The notes: generated by a model from the sequence alone, not told the origin. 64,000 bases of DNA from Pilatotrama ljubarskyi (GCA_022385805.1 MU277741.1:61473-125472), one strand, 5' to 3'. Counted from the first letter of the stretch, positions 1-12,549 are shown. Made by a program: numbers and translations.

Positions 1-67
1 CGAGGCCTCAATCGACGAACTGGACGAGCTACGCAGCTGGGAAATTCGCAAAAAGTCGGGCGTCTAA
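1..67 (+). CDS. 3' end of an unidentified gene (partial)
   Basis: The first bases read as an open frame from position 2, ending in ELRSWEIRKKSGV and a TAA at 65-67. The tail is charged and helical-looking. A stop followed about 210 bases later by the V-ATPase start suggests the true 3' end of a plus-strand gene that begins left of the window. Too little is present to name the product. Confidence 0.5.
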   Translation, partial: EASIDELDELRSWEIRKKSGV

Positions 68-278
68 GAGGTCGGTGTCCCCGATTCAGATCTCACACCC
101 CTCTTGGTCGGCCGCGGACAGAACCGGCGTCTCTGAGATTCAAAGAGTGAGGCGGAGTTTCGGCCGTCACCGATTACGCAGGACCCAGCTAGGCGGTTGT
201 CGCCGCCGTTCGACCCAACGTCCACATCGTCGAGCTCGCTCTCCTTGCCGAACAACTCCTGTCTTTGTACACGTCACC

Positions 279-1166
279 ATGTCTGAGCTTTGCCCCGTCT
301 ACGCGCCCTTCTTTGGTGCCATGGTTAGTACTGCGTGGTATGGCGTGCATGTCGGCGAGACTGACCTATGACGGATGTCAACTTCAGGGCTGCACCAGCG
401 CAATCGTCTTCACTTGTAAGTGTCAGCGCGCTATTCAGAGGGTGTTTGGCTCATGTGAACGTGCGTTGTAGGCATCGGTGCCAGGTGAGCCGCTCGTCCG
501 GAGGTGTTAGTACACGCTGGGCAGGGACTGACTGCACTACGCGTCAGTTACGGTACCGCGAAGTCAGGAGTTGGCATCTCCGCCATGTCGGTGCTCCGGC
601 CTGACCTCATGATGAAGTGTGTCATCCCGGTCATCATGGCTGGTATCATTGCTGTGAGTGTCGGCGGTCCTTTGTGCCAGGGTCACAGCTCATGCGGGGT
701 GAAAGATCTACGGGCTCGTCGTCTCTGTCCTCATCTCCGGCAATCGTAAGTTGCGCTCTTTTCGCCTCGCCTGGGTCAGTTGCTGATACTCTCGTTGCAG
801 TGTCTATGGAGATGACCCTGTTCCAGGGCTTCGTCCAGCTCGGTGCCGGTCTCTCCGTCGGTCTCGCGGGTCTCGCGGCTGGTTTCGCCATTGGTATCGT
901 CGGTGACGCTGGTGTACGGGGAACCGCTCAGCAACCACGGCTGTTCGTTGGCATGGTCAGTTCTCGTTGCTCATGATGCATAAGTTTCATCACTGACCTC
1001 GCCTGTAGATCCTCATCCTCATCTTCGCCGAAGTCCTAGGTCTGTACGGCCTCATTGTTGCCCTCATTATGAACTCGCGAGCTGGTGATGTTGCTGGAGT
1101 GGTGAGTAACTCGATTTAGATCCTACATGCAAGAGACTAAGCATGATGTTGCAGTGCTCTGCATGA
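279..1166 (+). CDS. VMA3: V-type H+-ATPase proteolipid subunit c
   Basis: Encodes the c-ring proteolipid of the vacuolar proton pump. Eight exons splice to 163 residues: 279-323, 388-415, 472-484, 548-653, 706-745, 801-955, 1009-1101 and 1155-1166. The protein starts [15 protein letters not shown] and has four hydrophobic hairpin helices with the duplicated Gly-rich faces ([29 protein letters not shown]). The proton-carrying Glu lies in [15 protein letters not shown] of the last helix. Length matches the family (about 160). The start resembles yeast Vma3 more than Vma11 or Vma16, so subunit c rather than c' or c'' (from family knowledge). Exon 3 is only 13 nt and the last exon only 12 nt, yet every junction keeps frame. 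Confidence 0.95.
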
Positions 1167-1550
1167 AGTACTGTACTTGGACGACTTGATACCGAAGCAT
1201 GCTGAAGTAGCAAAGGATGAGCTTGCTCACTATTTACGGACATTGCTGCACGCATCCTCAGGAACTTCCATCGCATACGGCCATGTGCTTTCGCTCCCGC
1301 TTCTACACTCATGTGCTGTACGGTACATATAATACCTCTTTCTCCCAGCAAGATATGTTTGGAGAGGGGAGATGCCAGGAACGTGCGAGATCTGACGTGG
1401 CTCGGGCGCCAGTTCCTAGATAAGATAATTCTGGACGGAGTGCGGTATTTGACCACTTCGTTTGTCCACCCATTCGCCACCTCTGTAAGTACACATCCGC
1501 CAACGACGTGGCCGACATCTACAACGACGGCGGGCAACGTACGTTGCAGG
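1167..1550. other. Intergenic region with TATA-like element
   Basis: 384 bases between the V-ATPase gene and the SUN-like gene, both on the plus strand. A TATA-like string ACATATAATAC lies near 1325-1335, about 220 bases before the next ATG. No further gene was recognised. Confidence 0.4.
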
Positions 1551-4500
1551 ATGCTCCTGTCTCTGCCGACATCCTTGCTTGCCTTGCTCTTCGCCTCGCC
1601 TGTGCTGTCGGCCCCGACGACTCCCAACGACCTATTTTATGACATAGCGGTGTATGCGCCCAAGCAGCCGGAGGAGCCGGTCTGCTGTTTGCGGCCTCTG
1701 CCACCCCTGGACCCCCCTGCAGAAGATGACTTTCTGCTTTCCTTCGAGGAGTGGAAGGCGAAGCGACTTTCAGAAGCCACGGAACGAGAGCCTCCTCATC
1801 CGACAGCGCATAGGCCTACGGAGAATGCCTCTCAGGTCGCTGTGCTGGATGCGTCCCCTCAGCCTAGCGACGTTCAGGGCTCGCTGCCCTCTGATATTCA
1901 GGAGAACGGAGGGAACCAAGACCGCATGGCACCCCATTTCCGCATACCCATCCACGACCGCTTCAATTACGCCTCGCTCGATTGCTCCGCCCGGGTGCAC
2001 GCCGCGCACAAGTCGGCGAAGTCTCCGTCGTCCATCTTGTCCTCCAAGAAGGACAGGTATATGCTCAGCCCATGTGCAGAGAAGAACCAGTTCGTCATTG
2101 TCGAGTTGTGCGAGGACATCCGGATCGACACCGTGCAGCTCGCGAATTACGAGTTCTTCAGCGGGGTCTTCAAGGACTTCACAGTCAGCGTGTCCAAGAC
2201 GTACTACCCCAATGATCCTGACAGCTGGACGTTTGCCGGGACGTATCGTGCGAAAAATGTGCGCGGGGTGCAGGTGAGTACACACTTCACACTCATGCTC
2301 ATGAAAGCATACATTGAGTCGTCTCAAGTCATTTCACCCACCGCCGACATTGCGCGACTTCTATCGCTACATTCGCATCGACTTCCACTCCCACTATGGG
2401 AACGAGTACTATTGCCCCCTCTCCTTGCTTCGTGTCTACGGACTGACACATCTCGAGGAGTGGCAGTGGGAGACGTGGGATGCGGAAAGCCGTGCGAAAC
2501 GATCTGCGGAAGAGGCAAGCTCACCCGTGGAGGTTGTCGCCGAACCTCCCAAGCCCGTGCACGCTTCGGTCGTTGAGATCCTGCAGACGGAAGACGAGAA
2601 GAGGACCTTGCAAGCAATGTCCAGTGACGTCTCTCCCTTACCAGGGTATTCCAGTGACTCAATTGCCGCCATCACTTCGGACACTGTCTCCTCTCCCTAT
2701 GATAGCCCCTCCCCTTCGTCAAAGGCGACAGAGGCAACACCGAAGACGGCGGATGCATTCAGCGCCGCTCAACACGAGCCGCACTCGGAGACATTGTCTC
2801 TTACGTCCAAAACCACCGTGGACAACGTATACGACGAAGATTCACGACCTTCGACCGACTCCGTGTACAGTATCAAGACTGCCTCGCTGTCCTCCATTGT
2901 ACTTGTCCCGTCTTCTTCGATCACGTCTTCCTCGTCATCTCACTTCCAATCTCACATCGTCTCCATTGGATCTGACAATCATTCATCGGTATTTATTGAC
3001 CATCCGGATACTGGTTCCCATTCTGCGTCATCTTCTCAATCTTCTTCCATCCGCTCAAGCGCTGCATCGCCCAACATCTCGTCTCTCTCAGTGGTTTCTC
3101 CTTCCTACTCACACCCTGCGCCCCCCGCGTCCACTGGCGGAGAATCCGTGTACCGGTTGATCATGAACCGCCTTACAGCCCTCGAGGCGAACACCACCCT
3201 GTACGCCAAGTATGTCGAAGAGCAGACCGCCGGCATGCGGGAGGTCCTCCGACGACTGTCGGAAGATATTGGTCGGCTGCAAAGCATTGTAAGTTGCTCT
3301 GTGCCGTCATAGGTCTATGTGGCTTAATAACATACGCAGGGCCAAGCTCAGTCTCAGCTGTATCAGCGCTCAGTGGTGGAGCTGGAGAAACAGACCAAGC
3401 GCCTTGAGAGCGAGCACCGAGAACTGGTCTCACGTGTGAACCACTTGACTGACGAGGTCTGTTTAGATGGACCGCTTCCCTCCCTACCATCATCGCTTAT
3501 CAGTCTCGACAGGTGGTGCTGGAGAAGCGCCTCGGGATAGCACAGCTATGCCTCCTTCTGACCGTGCTTGTCTTCATGGCGCTAACTCGCGGCTCGAGAG
3601 GCGAAATTGTGCATCCGGTGCGGTCATCTATGCGCGAATGGGGCCGTAGGACGCTTAGCTTCAGCGGAGATTGGGTCAATCGTCTCCGGACGCGGAGTTC
3701 GACTCCTCCTCGGCCAGCACCGCAGAAGCCCGGAGGTGAGACTTATCCGGCTTGTAGCAATGGCGGATATTGACGAAATGATATCGCCAGAGAACGAAAT
3801 CGCGTTTCCGACCCTGGATACCCAGCTCGCGGATCAGGTGTCTCGCAGCAGTCGGCGAGGAGGCTCTGGCACCAACAGTTCTCGAAGACATACCGCACGA
3901 CCGCATACACCCACCTCCCTGCGTACCCCAACCTCTCGGCATGTCGGATACCATAGGGTCATGCCTCCATCGCCTTCTTTCCATCTCCCGCGACCCGGAA
4001 TGCAGCGTTCAAGCTCTGGAAGCATGACGCTTGGCGGCATAGGGCCCGTACCCAAGTCGGCGAAGCGGTGGGCACGCAGTGCGCACCTTCACGAAGTCAA
4101 GGCTGCATATCTTTCCTCATCAAGCGTCGACGGCATACGGCAGCGGAGACATGCACCAGATGGCGACTCCACGCCGGTCGCGGCCAACGCCTCCGCCAGC
4201 GGTGTCGACCTCTTCGGCCCTTCCCCTTCAGCTCAAACCCTTCTTGACCCATCTCTGGACAGCACTATCAGCAAGGGCAAGGCAAGGGCTGATGGGATTT
4301 CTCTGCGACAACCCTCCCCGCTCCGCGCAGCCCCGGTAATTGACCTTTCATCACCACCACCTCCCTCACGGGGACGCGACTCCAGGCGTAGCTTCAATCG
4401 CGCGGATTCCGAAGCAAGCGAGGGCGACGCGTGGGTGGATACGGACGTCGACGGGTCAGAATGTGACATGGTTCTCGACTCGACGGCAGGAGGCTCGGAT

Positions 4501-4554
4501 TCTGTTGGGCGCGAACGGACATACATCGGCGCTGCGGCGAACAGTTCGTTGTAG
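1551..4554 (+). CDS. SLP1: SUN-like domain ER membrane protein, Slp1/OPT family
   Basis: Five exons (1551-2273, 2329-3288, 3340-3456, 3513-3735, 3791-4554) give 928 residues. The start MLLSLPTSLLALLFASPVLS is a classical signal peptide. A SUN-like domain covers about residues 130-285, with the conserved NQFVIVELCEDIRIDTVQLANYEFFSG core and the RYIRIDF and YYCPLSLLRVYG blocks. A Ser/Thr-rich linker follows, then a coiled coil (ending RLESEHRELVSRVNHL), one membrane helix (IAQLCLLLTVLVFMAL) and a long low-complexity, Ser/Arg-rich tail. In yeast, Slp1 with Emp65 protects unassembled soluble proteins in the ER; the same role is inferred here. The final tail depends on the intron at 3736-3790, which is GT..AG and keeps frame. 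Confidence 0.9.
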
Positions 4555-4901
4555 CTCCGAGTCATCATCCGAAAGGGGTTTTAGTTTCTCGTGTACATTC
4601 TATACTCGGATTATCCATGGGCAAGGTGCCCAGCCGTTGGAAGTGGTTTCTCTGCGGTGGCCGATGAATGTAGTGCCGTCTCTTGCTGATATGTCGGGTC
4701 TCTCAGTGCATTATCGACATCGTGACGTGTCTCCACAAGCTTCACTGACGTAGTCACCCGCTGCATCTCGCGCCCCGCTTGTATGGGCTCACCGATGCGG
4801 GGACAGCAGCTATTGACAAAAGACGGATCTGACACAGAGACGTAGTGAACAGGCTACAAGCAATGGTACTAGTACAGCGTGGACAGGAGAATCTACAGGC
4901 T
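4555..4901. other. Convergent intergenic region
   Basis: Lies between the 3' end of the SUN-like gene and the 3' end of the minus-strand CYP505 gene, so it holds two 3' UTRs. No conserved coding sequence was seen. Confidence 0.4.
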
Positions 4902-7900
4902 TCACTCGAAGATGTCGGTGGCATAGCGGCCGCTCATGATCTCGTCGAACGTAGCGAGCGCGCCCTCGTCATCAAGGTGGCGTGTTTCCTTATTGAACTC
5001 GACGAGCACTTGCTTGACTCCGGCAGCGACCTTGCTAGCGCCGCAAACGAAGAACTGACGGTGACTTAGTGTATACATTAAAATCAACGGAGGAACAAAT
5101 GAAACTTACCTTGCCACCGGCGAGGAAGGCCTTGATGACATCAGTCTTGTCATGGCGTACGCGGCTGAGACGACAGGCACTAATGAGCATAGTTGTTGAC
5201 AATCTGACACGACAGCAACGTACTCTTGCACATAGCGACAGCCCTCTGAATCGGCAGTCGAGCGAGAGAATGCAGAACGAACGTCAACGACGCCAAGATC
5301 GCTCCATTCCTTCAAGTCCGAATCGCCATAGAGGAAGTCTTCGCTGGGAGAGCGACATCCGAAGAACAGTAGGCTCTTTGCGACGTCTTGACCGGCCTGC
5401 TTCTGCATCGCACGCTCCTGCAAGAACCCTCGCATGGGCGCCAGACCGCTTCCAGCGCACATCATCACGAGAGGGACGGAGAGATCGCTAGGAGGGTGGA
5501 ATGCGACGTTGGAGGTGCGCACCGAGAGCTGCACCTTGTCGCCTGCTTGAAGACCGGCGAGATAGGTAGATGCAACCCCCAAAAACGGCTCGGTACGACC
5601 AGAAATGGCGGGGACATTGATCACGCTTATAGTAAGCGTGACATGCTGAGCGTTCCACAAGGGAGAGGAGGAGATAGAGTACTGCCTGATGCGCATGGAA
5701 GGCAGCATCTCCAAGAACATAGGTAGAGGCAATACAATGTCGGGGAGGGCCTCGAGGATATCCAGCACGCTGAGTCTCTTCATGAATACATTCTCCGCGT
5801 AATTCTCGGAAAGCGTCTGCAGGGCCTTCAGAGACGACTGAGAATTCTTCGCGTGGAGGAGAATGTCTATGTCTCGAGTGGTGGCCGGCTGCGAGAGTTC
5901 GACGTATCCGCTCAGGACAGCTGAGATCATGACTGGCCTGTTGACGGGAAGCGAAGTAGGGCCGCCCGCAGACAACTCAATCTGTGGGAGAGTTATTCAA
6001 AGCTCTCAAACTTCGATGGGATGCTGCGGCCGTACCTCTTGTTCACCAGACAGGCCGAATCTTGCAAGAGCCCTACGCACGACACGGTCCGGATTGACAG
6101 GGAGGCTAAGAAGAGCCCATGGTGAGTGATTGTGAAGTGCAGGTGGGCAAATGTCGCACGCACATCGCGAGATAGTCTCCAGCCCTGTATGTCATACCGT
6201 CCGGCAATTCAAACTCTACGCGGGTGCAATCATGAGTATTAGTCTGACACACGCCCTTTCTATGAAGGAGAGACTCACCAACATGGCGCTTAGTAGGAGC
6301 GTTAGGAGACGTCAAGAGTTTGTTTATGACGACGGTGCCAAGAGCCGTGTCGCGCTGGCGCAAAAGCTCCGCGCGTGTCGCGCCCCGAGATACCATTTTC
6401 AAATCCAGACCGATGACGTCCGAACTGTGAGTAGTTTTATATGTCTAGGATAAGGATCGCTCAGTATAGCCCACGGAGAGCGCATGTCATGGGTACTTCG
6501 CTAAGCTTCGTCCACAATCCCTTCTCCCACCCGTCAAATTCCTCGAAGAAAGCGGCACCGCTGGCGTCACCCTCTCCGCGGTGGTGAAGGCGGGTAGCAC
6601 CATACTCAGCGAGTGTCTCGTCAATGATGCGCGGTATACGTTGGTATGTCTTCACCCAATCGCGGTTGCCGCACCCGAAGACAGCGTACTTGACTGTGGA
6701 GCACTGACTTCCTCTGATGTTCAACAGCCACTCGACGAAATGTGCCGCATTATCAGCGGGCTGGCCTAGAGGTAATTGCTTAGCGGCGCAATCCGTCCAT
6801 GCTGAGCGATGTAGCTCACCCTCGTACGACGCCGTAACTATGATGAGCGGACCATCCTTCGGGGGATGGTCCAAAACCGAGTCAAGGGTGCCGATGGATG
6901 CACGGAAGCCTACGATTGCGTTAAGATTATACGGCGCAAGGAGACCCCGATGGGAGGCTGACCATGAGCAGGCGCATCGGATGCGATCCGCTGAGCAAAC
7001 GACTCGGAGTTCCCGGTGTTAGAACCATACAAAATGTACAGAGACTGCAGCTTTGCGGCGTCCGTAGTGACCGTTGCATCTGGCGCCTTCTGAGCAGATG
7101 TCGCAGCTTCCTTGTGCAGGTTCGCTGAAGAGAACGCAAGCATATGCGAGCTGTTCTTCCGCGGAAGAGCGTGTATGTAGAGGTTGTGCGGCTTGATGGT
7201 GAGAGTCTGCTTGAGCTCAAGTTCGTATGCCGGGTCGTGCAAGACGAGGTCAAATCTTTGCAGGATGGTGACGAGAGCAAGCTGTGCCTCTTGCCATGCA
7301 AAAGGGCGGCCCTGAAAGTACGCTTTGGGTGAGATCCCAGGATTCTATGACAGCGGGACGTACGATGCAGCCTCTCATACCGAAGCCGAATGGTTGCCAA
7401 GCATTGGGCTAGGTCGGACGTTGAGCGGAAGCCGGATTGACCGAGTAAAGGGGCAACTTACCGGTAAAGCGTCGAAATTCCCGCCTACCATTCGCTCGGG
7501 TCTGAACTTTTCAGCCTGCGAACGATCAGACAAACCAACCCGAATCCTGATAATTCACCTACGTCTTCACCCCAGACCTTTGGATCCCTATGGGTGTTAT
7601 ATGCATTGATGATGATCGAGGTTCCCTTCTCCACAAAGTACTTTCCGGCGATCGTGGTATCTTCCAATGGCGCTACCGTGCGAGCAGGGGCAGTGGGGCC
7701 CAGACGCAAACTCTCCCGCATGACCGCTGCAGGTACATGAATATGGAAATCCGTGCGCAGTATGAAACAGACTAACTGACCTATGAGGTAGGGGAGCTTG
7801 TTGACGTCTTGGGCTGTCATTGGCCGATCACCGATCTGGGTGTCAATCTCTTCTCTGAGTTTACGCAACGCTTCCGGGTTTTTGAGAAGATAGTAGACGG

Positions 7901-9291
7901 TGAAAGTCAGCATTCCTCCGGTGAACGTCAGCTGTTTCGCCTACAAGATGTTGAGAGTTCGACTCACCTGAAGTCGTTTCGTGCCCTGCAAAGATCCCCG
8001 TCACTATGAGAGCTATGCACTGAAGAAGTCTATACTGCCGGACCCACCGGCAATCAAGAATGTCAACAGCTGTGTGTAACACGAGTCAGCGAACCATCAC
8101 ACACGGAAGACCAGGGATAGACGTACGTTATGCTTGATGTTGTCGTCGGAGAGACCGAGTCCTGTTTCCTTATCGCGCCCGTTCATCATCACGCTCAAGA
8201 TGTCTTGCTTCTCCTGGGGTTTGGTTCTGCGATCCTCCAAGACTGAGATGCATGAAGGTCTGAGGATGCCACAATCGTCGGGAACCGTAAGTACTTACTC
8301 TCGCTGACCAGCTGCCCCATGATCCTTTGGTCGTTCTCGTACTTCGCGTTGGTACTGGTCATCATGCTCTGGACGATGCTGGCGCGAGTCGAACGCTTGC
8401 CACTCTCAATCAAAAAGTCAGACATCGCGACGGCGAAGGGGTGCACATCCTCCTGCATTCAAGTATGGGGATGAACGGGATGAGTTTTCGGCGGGCGTAT
8501 CAATCCTATCTCACCCGGTAGAACGAGTTAAGGCTGAGAGTCGTATCTGGAAATCAACGCTAGGCCGGGGGAAAGAGCCATGGACACTTACCGATACGAC
8601 ATCGCACATAGCGAGATGGCGTCCAGGGTGAGTCGCGTGAAGTCTGTGGCAGGGTCTACGACGCTCTTCGCTCCAAAGCTGTCGCAAATGCGCACAATTA
8701 GGGCTAGGTCGAAATGATCCTGACACTGAAGTCCTCACCGCTCCCACTTCAGCACCAGCTGGGATATGACATCCATCATATCGTCCGTCATACCATACAC
8801 GCTCGCCGCATTGAAGCTCGGCATGAGGAGACGATCTAGCAGAGGGATCAGGCTCTGTACAAGGGTGGGCTTGTACGCTATTCACGGGCGATGTACCAGT
8901 TCTTGTCTTCAGGGACACGAGCCTTCGGTGAAGCTTCAGTGAACGCACACGTAGTGCAGTACAGAGGCCTCTTACGGTGAATAGACCATCTCCAGTAGCG
9001 TTCCTCACCATACCGAGGTTGCCTGCAACTTTCTTTCTGAAGCGTTTCTCGTCAGACAATTCGTTCTGAAGCTCGTAGGAGTTCGCGAATATCCTCCTGT
9101 CACCTGCCAGATAGTTATTACTTCGCCAGCATAATAAAATGCGAGCACGACTGACCAAGTATGTTGAGCTGGTAGATCTCTCCATACTGCCTAGCAAGAA
9201 GATCGAGCGAACGAATGGGTAGATCTTTGTCTAAGGTATTTACATGGCCGAGGAATGGGACGGCAGGAGGAGTCGGAATGGGAGTGCCCAT
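4902..9291 (-). CDS. Self-sufficient P450-reductase fusion, CYP505 family (fatty-acid hydroxylase)
   Basis: A many-exon gene for a P450 fused to a diflavin reductase, like bacterial BM3 and fungal P450foxy; family members hydroxylate fatty acids near the omega end using NADPH. In order: MGTPIPTPPAVPFLGHV start, DEKRFRKKV, I-helix AGHETTSG, K-helix ESLR, and heme loop FGFGMRGCIGRPFAWQE whose Cys codon lies just before an intron. Then come the flavodoxin FMN motif (ILYGSNTGNSESFAQ), a TASYEGQPADNA loop, the FAD motif RQYSISSSP, the NADPH loop GSGLAPMRGFLQER and the C-terminal GRYATDIFE. All domains and key residues are present, so it looks active. The start has a TATA-like box 45 bases upstream. 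A close P450-only paralogue lies directly upstream in the same direction. Confidence 0.93.
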
Positions 9292-10328
9292 GCTGTCGGA
9301 ATGCGGGGATAGATGCGGGAGCTCCCAGAGACCCTCTTATATGCGACAGCTCGAGGCGCGGACGCTGGAGTACGTGTGGCCTTGTACGTGGTAGGTACGT
9401 CCCGGATAGCGCCAGAGGCGACAGCATGTACCTATAGAGGAGATCTCGTATCAAAATTCAGTTCAAACGTAAGGGAGAATCGCGTAGCATGTGGGGGAAT
9501 GGGGTGCTGACCTCTAACCTGACTGAAGACTCTTCTCCAGCGGTTGTGGTGACGGCCGCATATCAGGTGTCCCAAAGTTCTCTTCTCTCCTCGATCAAAG
9601 CGAGAAAGAGCACCGGAACTAAATAGTATCGTTGATCTAGCCCTCTACGACTGCAGCCACGCCGGGTGCTGCAGAGTCAAAAAAGTGTGGTCATACTGCC
9701 AGCTGGTAGCAGAGATGATCGCAAGAGTCGAAATCGACTAGTACTGTCCTTCCAGTCAGAAGCCCTTGCAACAGTATTTATATGCTCTGCAATAGGACCT
9801 TGTCATACATTTGGTCCTGATAATAGGCCGAGCAACTTCAGATCTTCAAATCATGTACACGATCATATGAGCGTAGATACGCACCACGGAGTCACCCGTA
9901 TGGCGCGTACCTGTTTTGTCGATATCCGGCCTGAGCGTCGATCCGCAGTTGTAACTCGACTCCACTACCAAAGCTATTCTTCTCTACGATACTTGATAAT
10001 CGCACCGGATTCGCGGAAAGGGAGATGGCAGCCGCGGCGGAGGACTCCGGGGAGGAGTTCAACGTTAACGTTGATCGGCCCATCCCAAAGCTGTGCACCC
10101 AACCCCGAAAACATCGGAGCCATATGTACAACCCCGCAGCTCTTGCGAACCTCAATCATTCCGTGTGTCGGCAATCGCACCTCCCGGACGCTCAGTAACC
10201 AGAGATAAAGAGCCACTAGCATTCATTGGTAGAGCAACACTCCATCTTCCTCGTCACTGACGTACAGCAGAGACTTCCATGCAGGAGAATCGTCGACTCA
10301 GCCAGTAGGATTGAGTACAATCAGGCTA
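9292..10328. other. Spacer between tandem CYP505 paralogues; no reductase remnant seen
   Basis: About 1 kb between the stop of the P450-only copy and the start of the fusion copy. Reading the minus strand I find no flavodoxin, FAD or NADPH motif, so the missing reductase of the upstream copy does not survive here as a recognisable remnant. It holds a 14-base palindrome at 10060-10073 (CAACGTTAACGTTG). Confidence 0.5.
9335..9342 (-). promoter_or_regulatory. TATA-like box of the CYP505 fusion gene
   Basis: The minus strand reads CATATAAG about 45 bases before the CYP505 ATG at 9291. Position and sequence fit a TATA box; no experimental support is visible. Confidence 0.45.
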
Positions 10329-12549
10329 CTACGCAGACGTCGCGGGCGAGGCGCCCTTGTTGATGGAGGGCAAGGCGAACAGACGGGGCTTGTCCTTCCG
10401 AGGTAGAGCGCGGATGAACAAGTTCTTGGGCTTGATGCTGAGAGTCTGCTGGAGCTGGAGTTCGTACGTCGGGTCGTCCATGACCAGGTCGAAGTGCTGC
10501 AAGAGCGTCACCAGAGCGATCTGACCCTCCTGCCATGCGAAAGCGCCGCCCTGAATATAAAAATGAGTGAAGGGCTGCAGGTGCCAAGTGTGTAAAGGTG
10601 TACTGACGATGCATGCCCTCATTCCATAGCCGAACGCTTGCCAGGCATTCGGCTGCGCGAGGGTGGCGTGAGCATATAGTTGTTGCACAGAAATGGGAGA
10701 CTCACAGGAAGAGCTTCGTACTTGCCGTCAAGCATGCGCTCCGGCTTGAAATGGTCCGCCTGCGGACAGCAGTTCAGTCGCTGTACCGGTACTCGCCGGA
10801 GTGGGTGTTACTCACGTCATCGCCCCACACCTTGGGGTCCCGCTGGCAGTCGTAGGTGTTCACGATGATCGACTGGCCCTTCTTAACAAAGTACTTGCCG
10901 CCGATGGCGGTGTCCTCGAAGGGCGCGACTGTACGGGCCGGAGCGGTCGGAGTCAGGCGCAGAGTCTCCCGCATCACAGCTGCAATAATATACTGAGTAT
11001 CTGATCAATAGTGCTTCCAGAGTCACTTACCGATGAGGTATGGCAACTTGTTCAGGTCCTGTGTGGTGAAGAGTCGCCCGCCGATCTTCGTGTCGATCTC
11101 TTCGCGGAGCTTGCGCATCGCCTCGGGATTCTTGAGCAGGTAGTATACGGCAAACACCAGCATCCCTGGCAAGACCTTTAGCGCGTAGGTAGCAGGATAG
11201 CAGCATGCCGCGCACGTACCAGATGTGGTTTCATGACCTGAAAATTGAGAGTTGAGTACGACGTGAGCAGCACCATTACATATGCACAGTAACACTCACC
11301 AGCGATGAGGAAAGTCAGGAGCTAGGGACAGGAGCGCTTAGCAATGCATGCGTGATACCTGAAGGGAGTCACCTACGTTGTACTGCACAGTCTTTTCTGG
11401 GAGGCCCAGGCCCGTCTCCTTGTCACGCCCATACATCAAGAGGTTGAGGATGTCCTGCTTATCAGTAGGGTTCTCCCGACGCTGGGCCATAACTATTGTT
11501 GCCGACAAGGACGTCATCAGCCCTACATTCCCAGCTCATGCACGAGTACTCACTGTCGTCAGCGGCCTGGAACATGGTCTTCTGGTCTTCCTCGTACTTG
11601 GCATTCTCGGCGACGAGCAGGCTCTGCAGTGCAGGAGGCCGAGCTCCGCGCTTGGTGCTCTCGAGCAGGAAGTCGGCCATTGCGACGGCCAAGGGGTGCA
11701 GACTCTCCTGCGACTTATGGTCAATCGTGCGCCGGCTGAGATGCATTGTATTTCCTACCCGGTAAAAGGAGTTTAGGCTGTGCGGTAGCATCGTCACCAA
11801 TCAGTATGAGTGAAGGTGTGGTGCTCGTGTGAACCTACCGGTACGACATAGCGGTGAGGCAGATAGTATCGAGCGTGAGCCGGGAAAAATCCGACGCGAC
11901 GTCAATGACAGTCTTGGGACCGAACCTGTGCACGGTAAGTACAACGTTAGACATCGTGGTCGCTGGATGATTATTGATGTCCAGTACCGTTCCCACTTCA
12001 GGATGAGCTGGGACACAATGTCCAGCATGTCATCGGCAAGGTTGCACACGCCCGCCGGTGTGAAAACAGGGGTCAAGAGGCGGTCTGTGCACTCATTTCA
12101 ATAACCAAAAAGCCCATAAAGAGAGCTTCGACTCACGCGCGATACCCCAGTTCTTCTCCTCGGGGACACGAGCCTGCAGGAAAGTAAGTCACTGGTTCGA
12201 ACAGAGGTGAGGGGTGTCTGACAGTGAAGAGGCCGTCACCCGCGGCGTTCCTGAGCTGAGTCGAGTTGGCAGCGATCTTCTTGGAGAAACGCTTCTCGTC
12301 CGAGACCTCGCTCATCAAGGCTTGAGAGTTGACGACGATGGTAGATTCCCCTTCACGCGTCAAAGCGATATCAGCATTTATGCACGCAGTTCCCGCCAAG
12401 CAGCAAGCCTTACCCAAGACCGTCAGCTGGTAGATCTCGCCATACTGCTGGGCGAGCTCGTGGAGAGACATGACGGGCAGGTCCTCGTTGATAGCGTTGA
12501 CATTGCCCAGAACGGGGAGCCCAGGAGGAGACGGAATTGTCGCGTACAT
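10329..12549 (-). CDS. CYP505-like P450 without the reductase domain
   Basis: A paralogue of the adjacent fusion gene with the same domain order and similar intron layout. It starts MYATIPSPPGLPVLGNV and carries VVNSQALMSEVSDEKRF, I-helix GHETTSG, K-helix ETLR, TAPARTVAPFEDT, and heme loop FGYGMRACIGGAFAWQE with the Cys ligand. After the P450 domain (PRKDKPRLFALPS) it continues for 11 residues and stops (GASPATSA, TAG at 10329-10331). The neighbour instead runs through a linker into flavodoxin. All P450 catalytic motifs are intact, so it is probably a working P450 that relies on a separate reductase. A late truncation leaving a pseudogene is possible but there are no internal breaks. The heme loop has GG where the neighbour has GR. 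Confidence 0.85.

Noticed and set aside
9292..10328. Decayed reductase downstream of the P450-only CYP505
   Set aside because: No flavodoxin, FAD or NADPH motif was found in any minus-strand frame.
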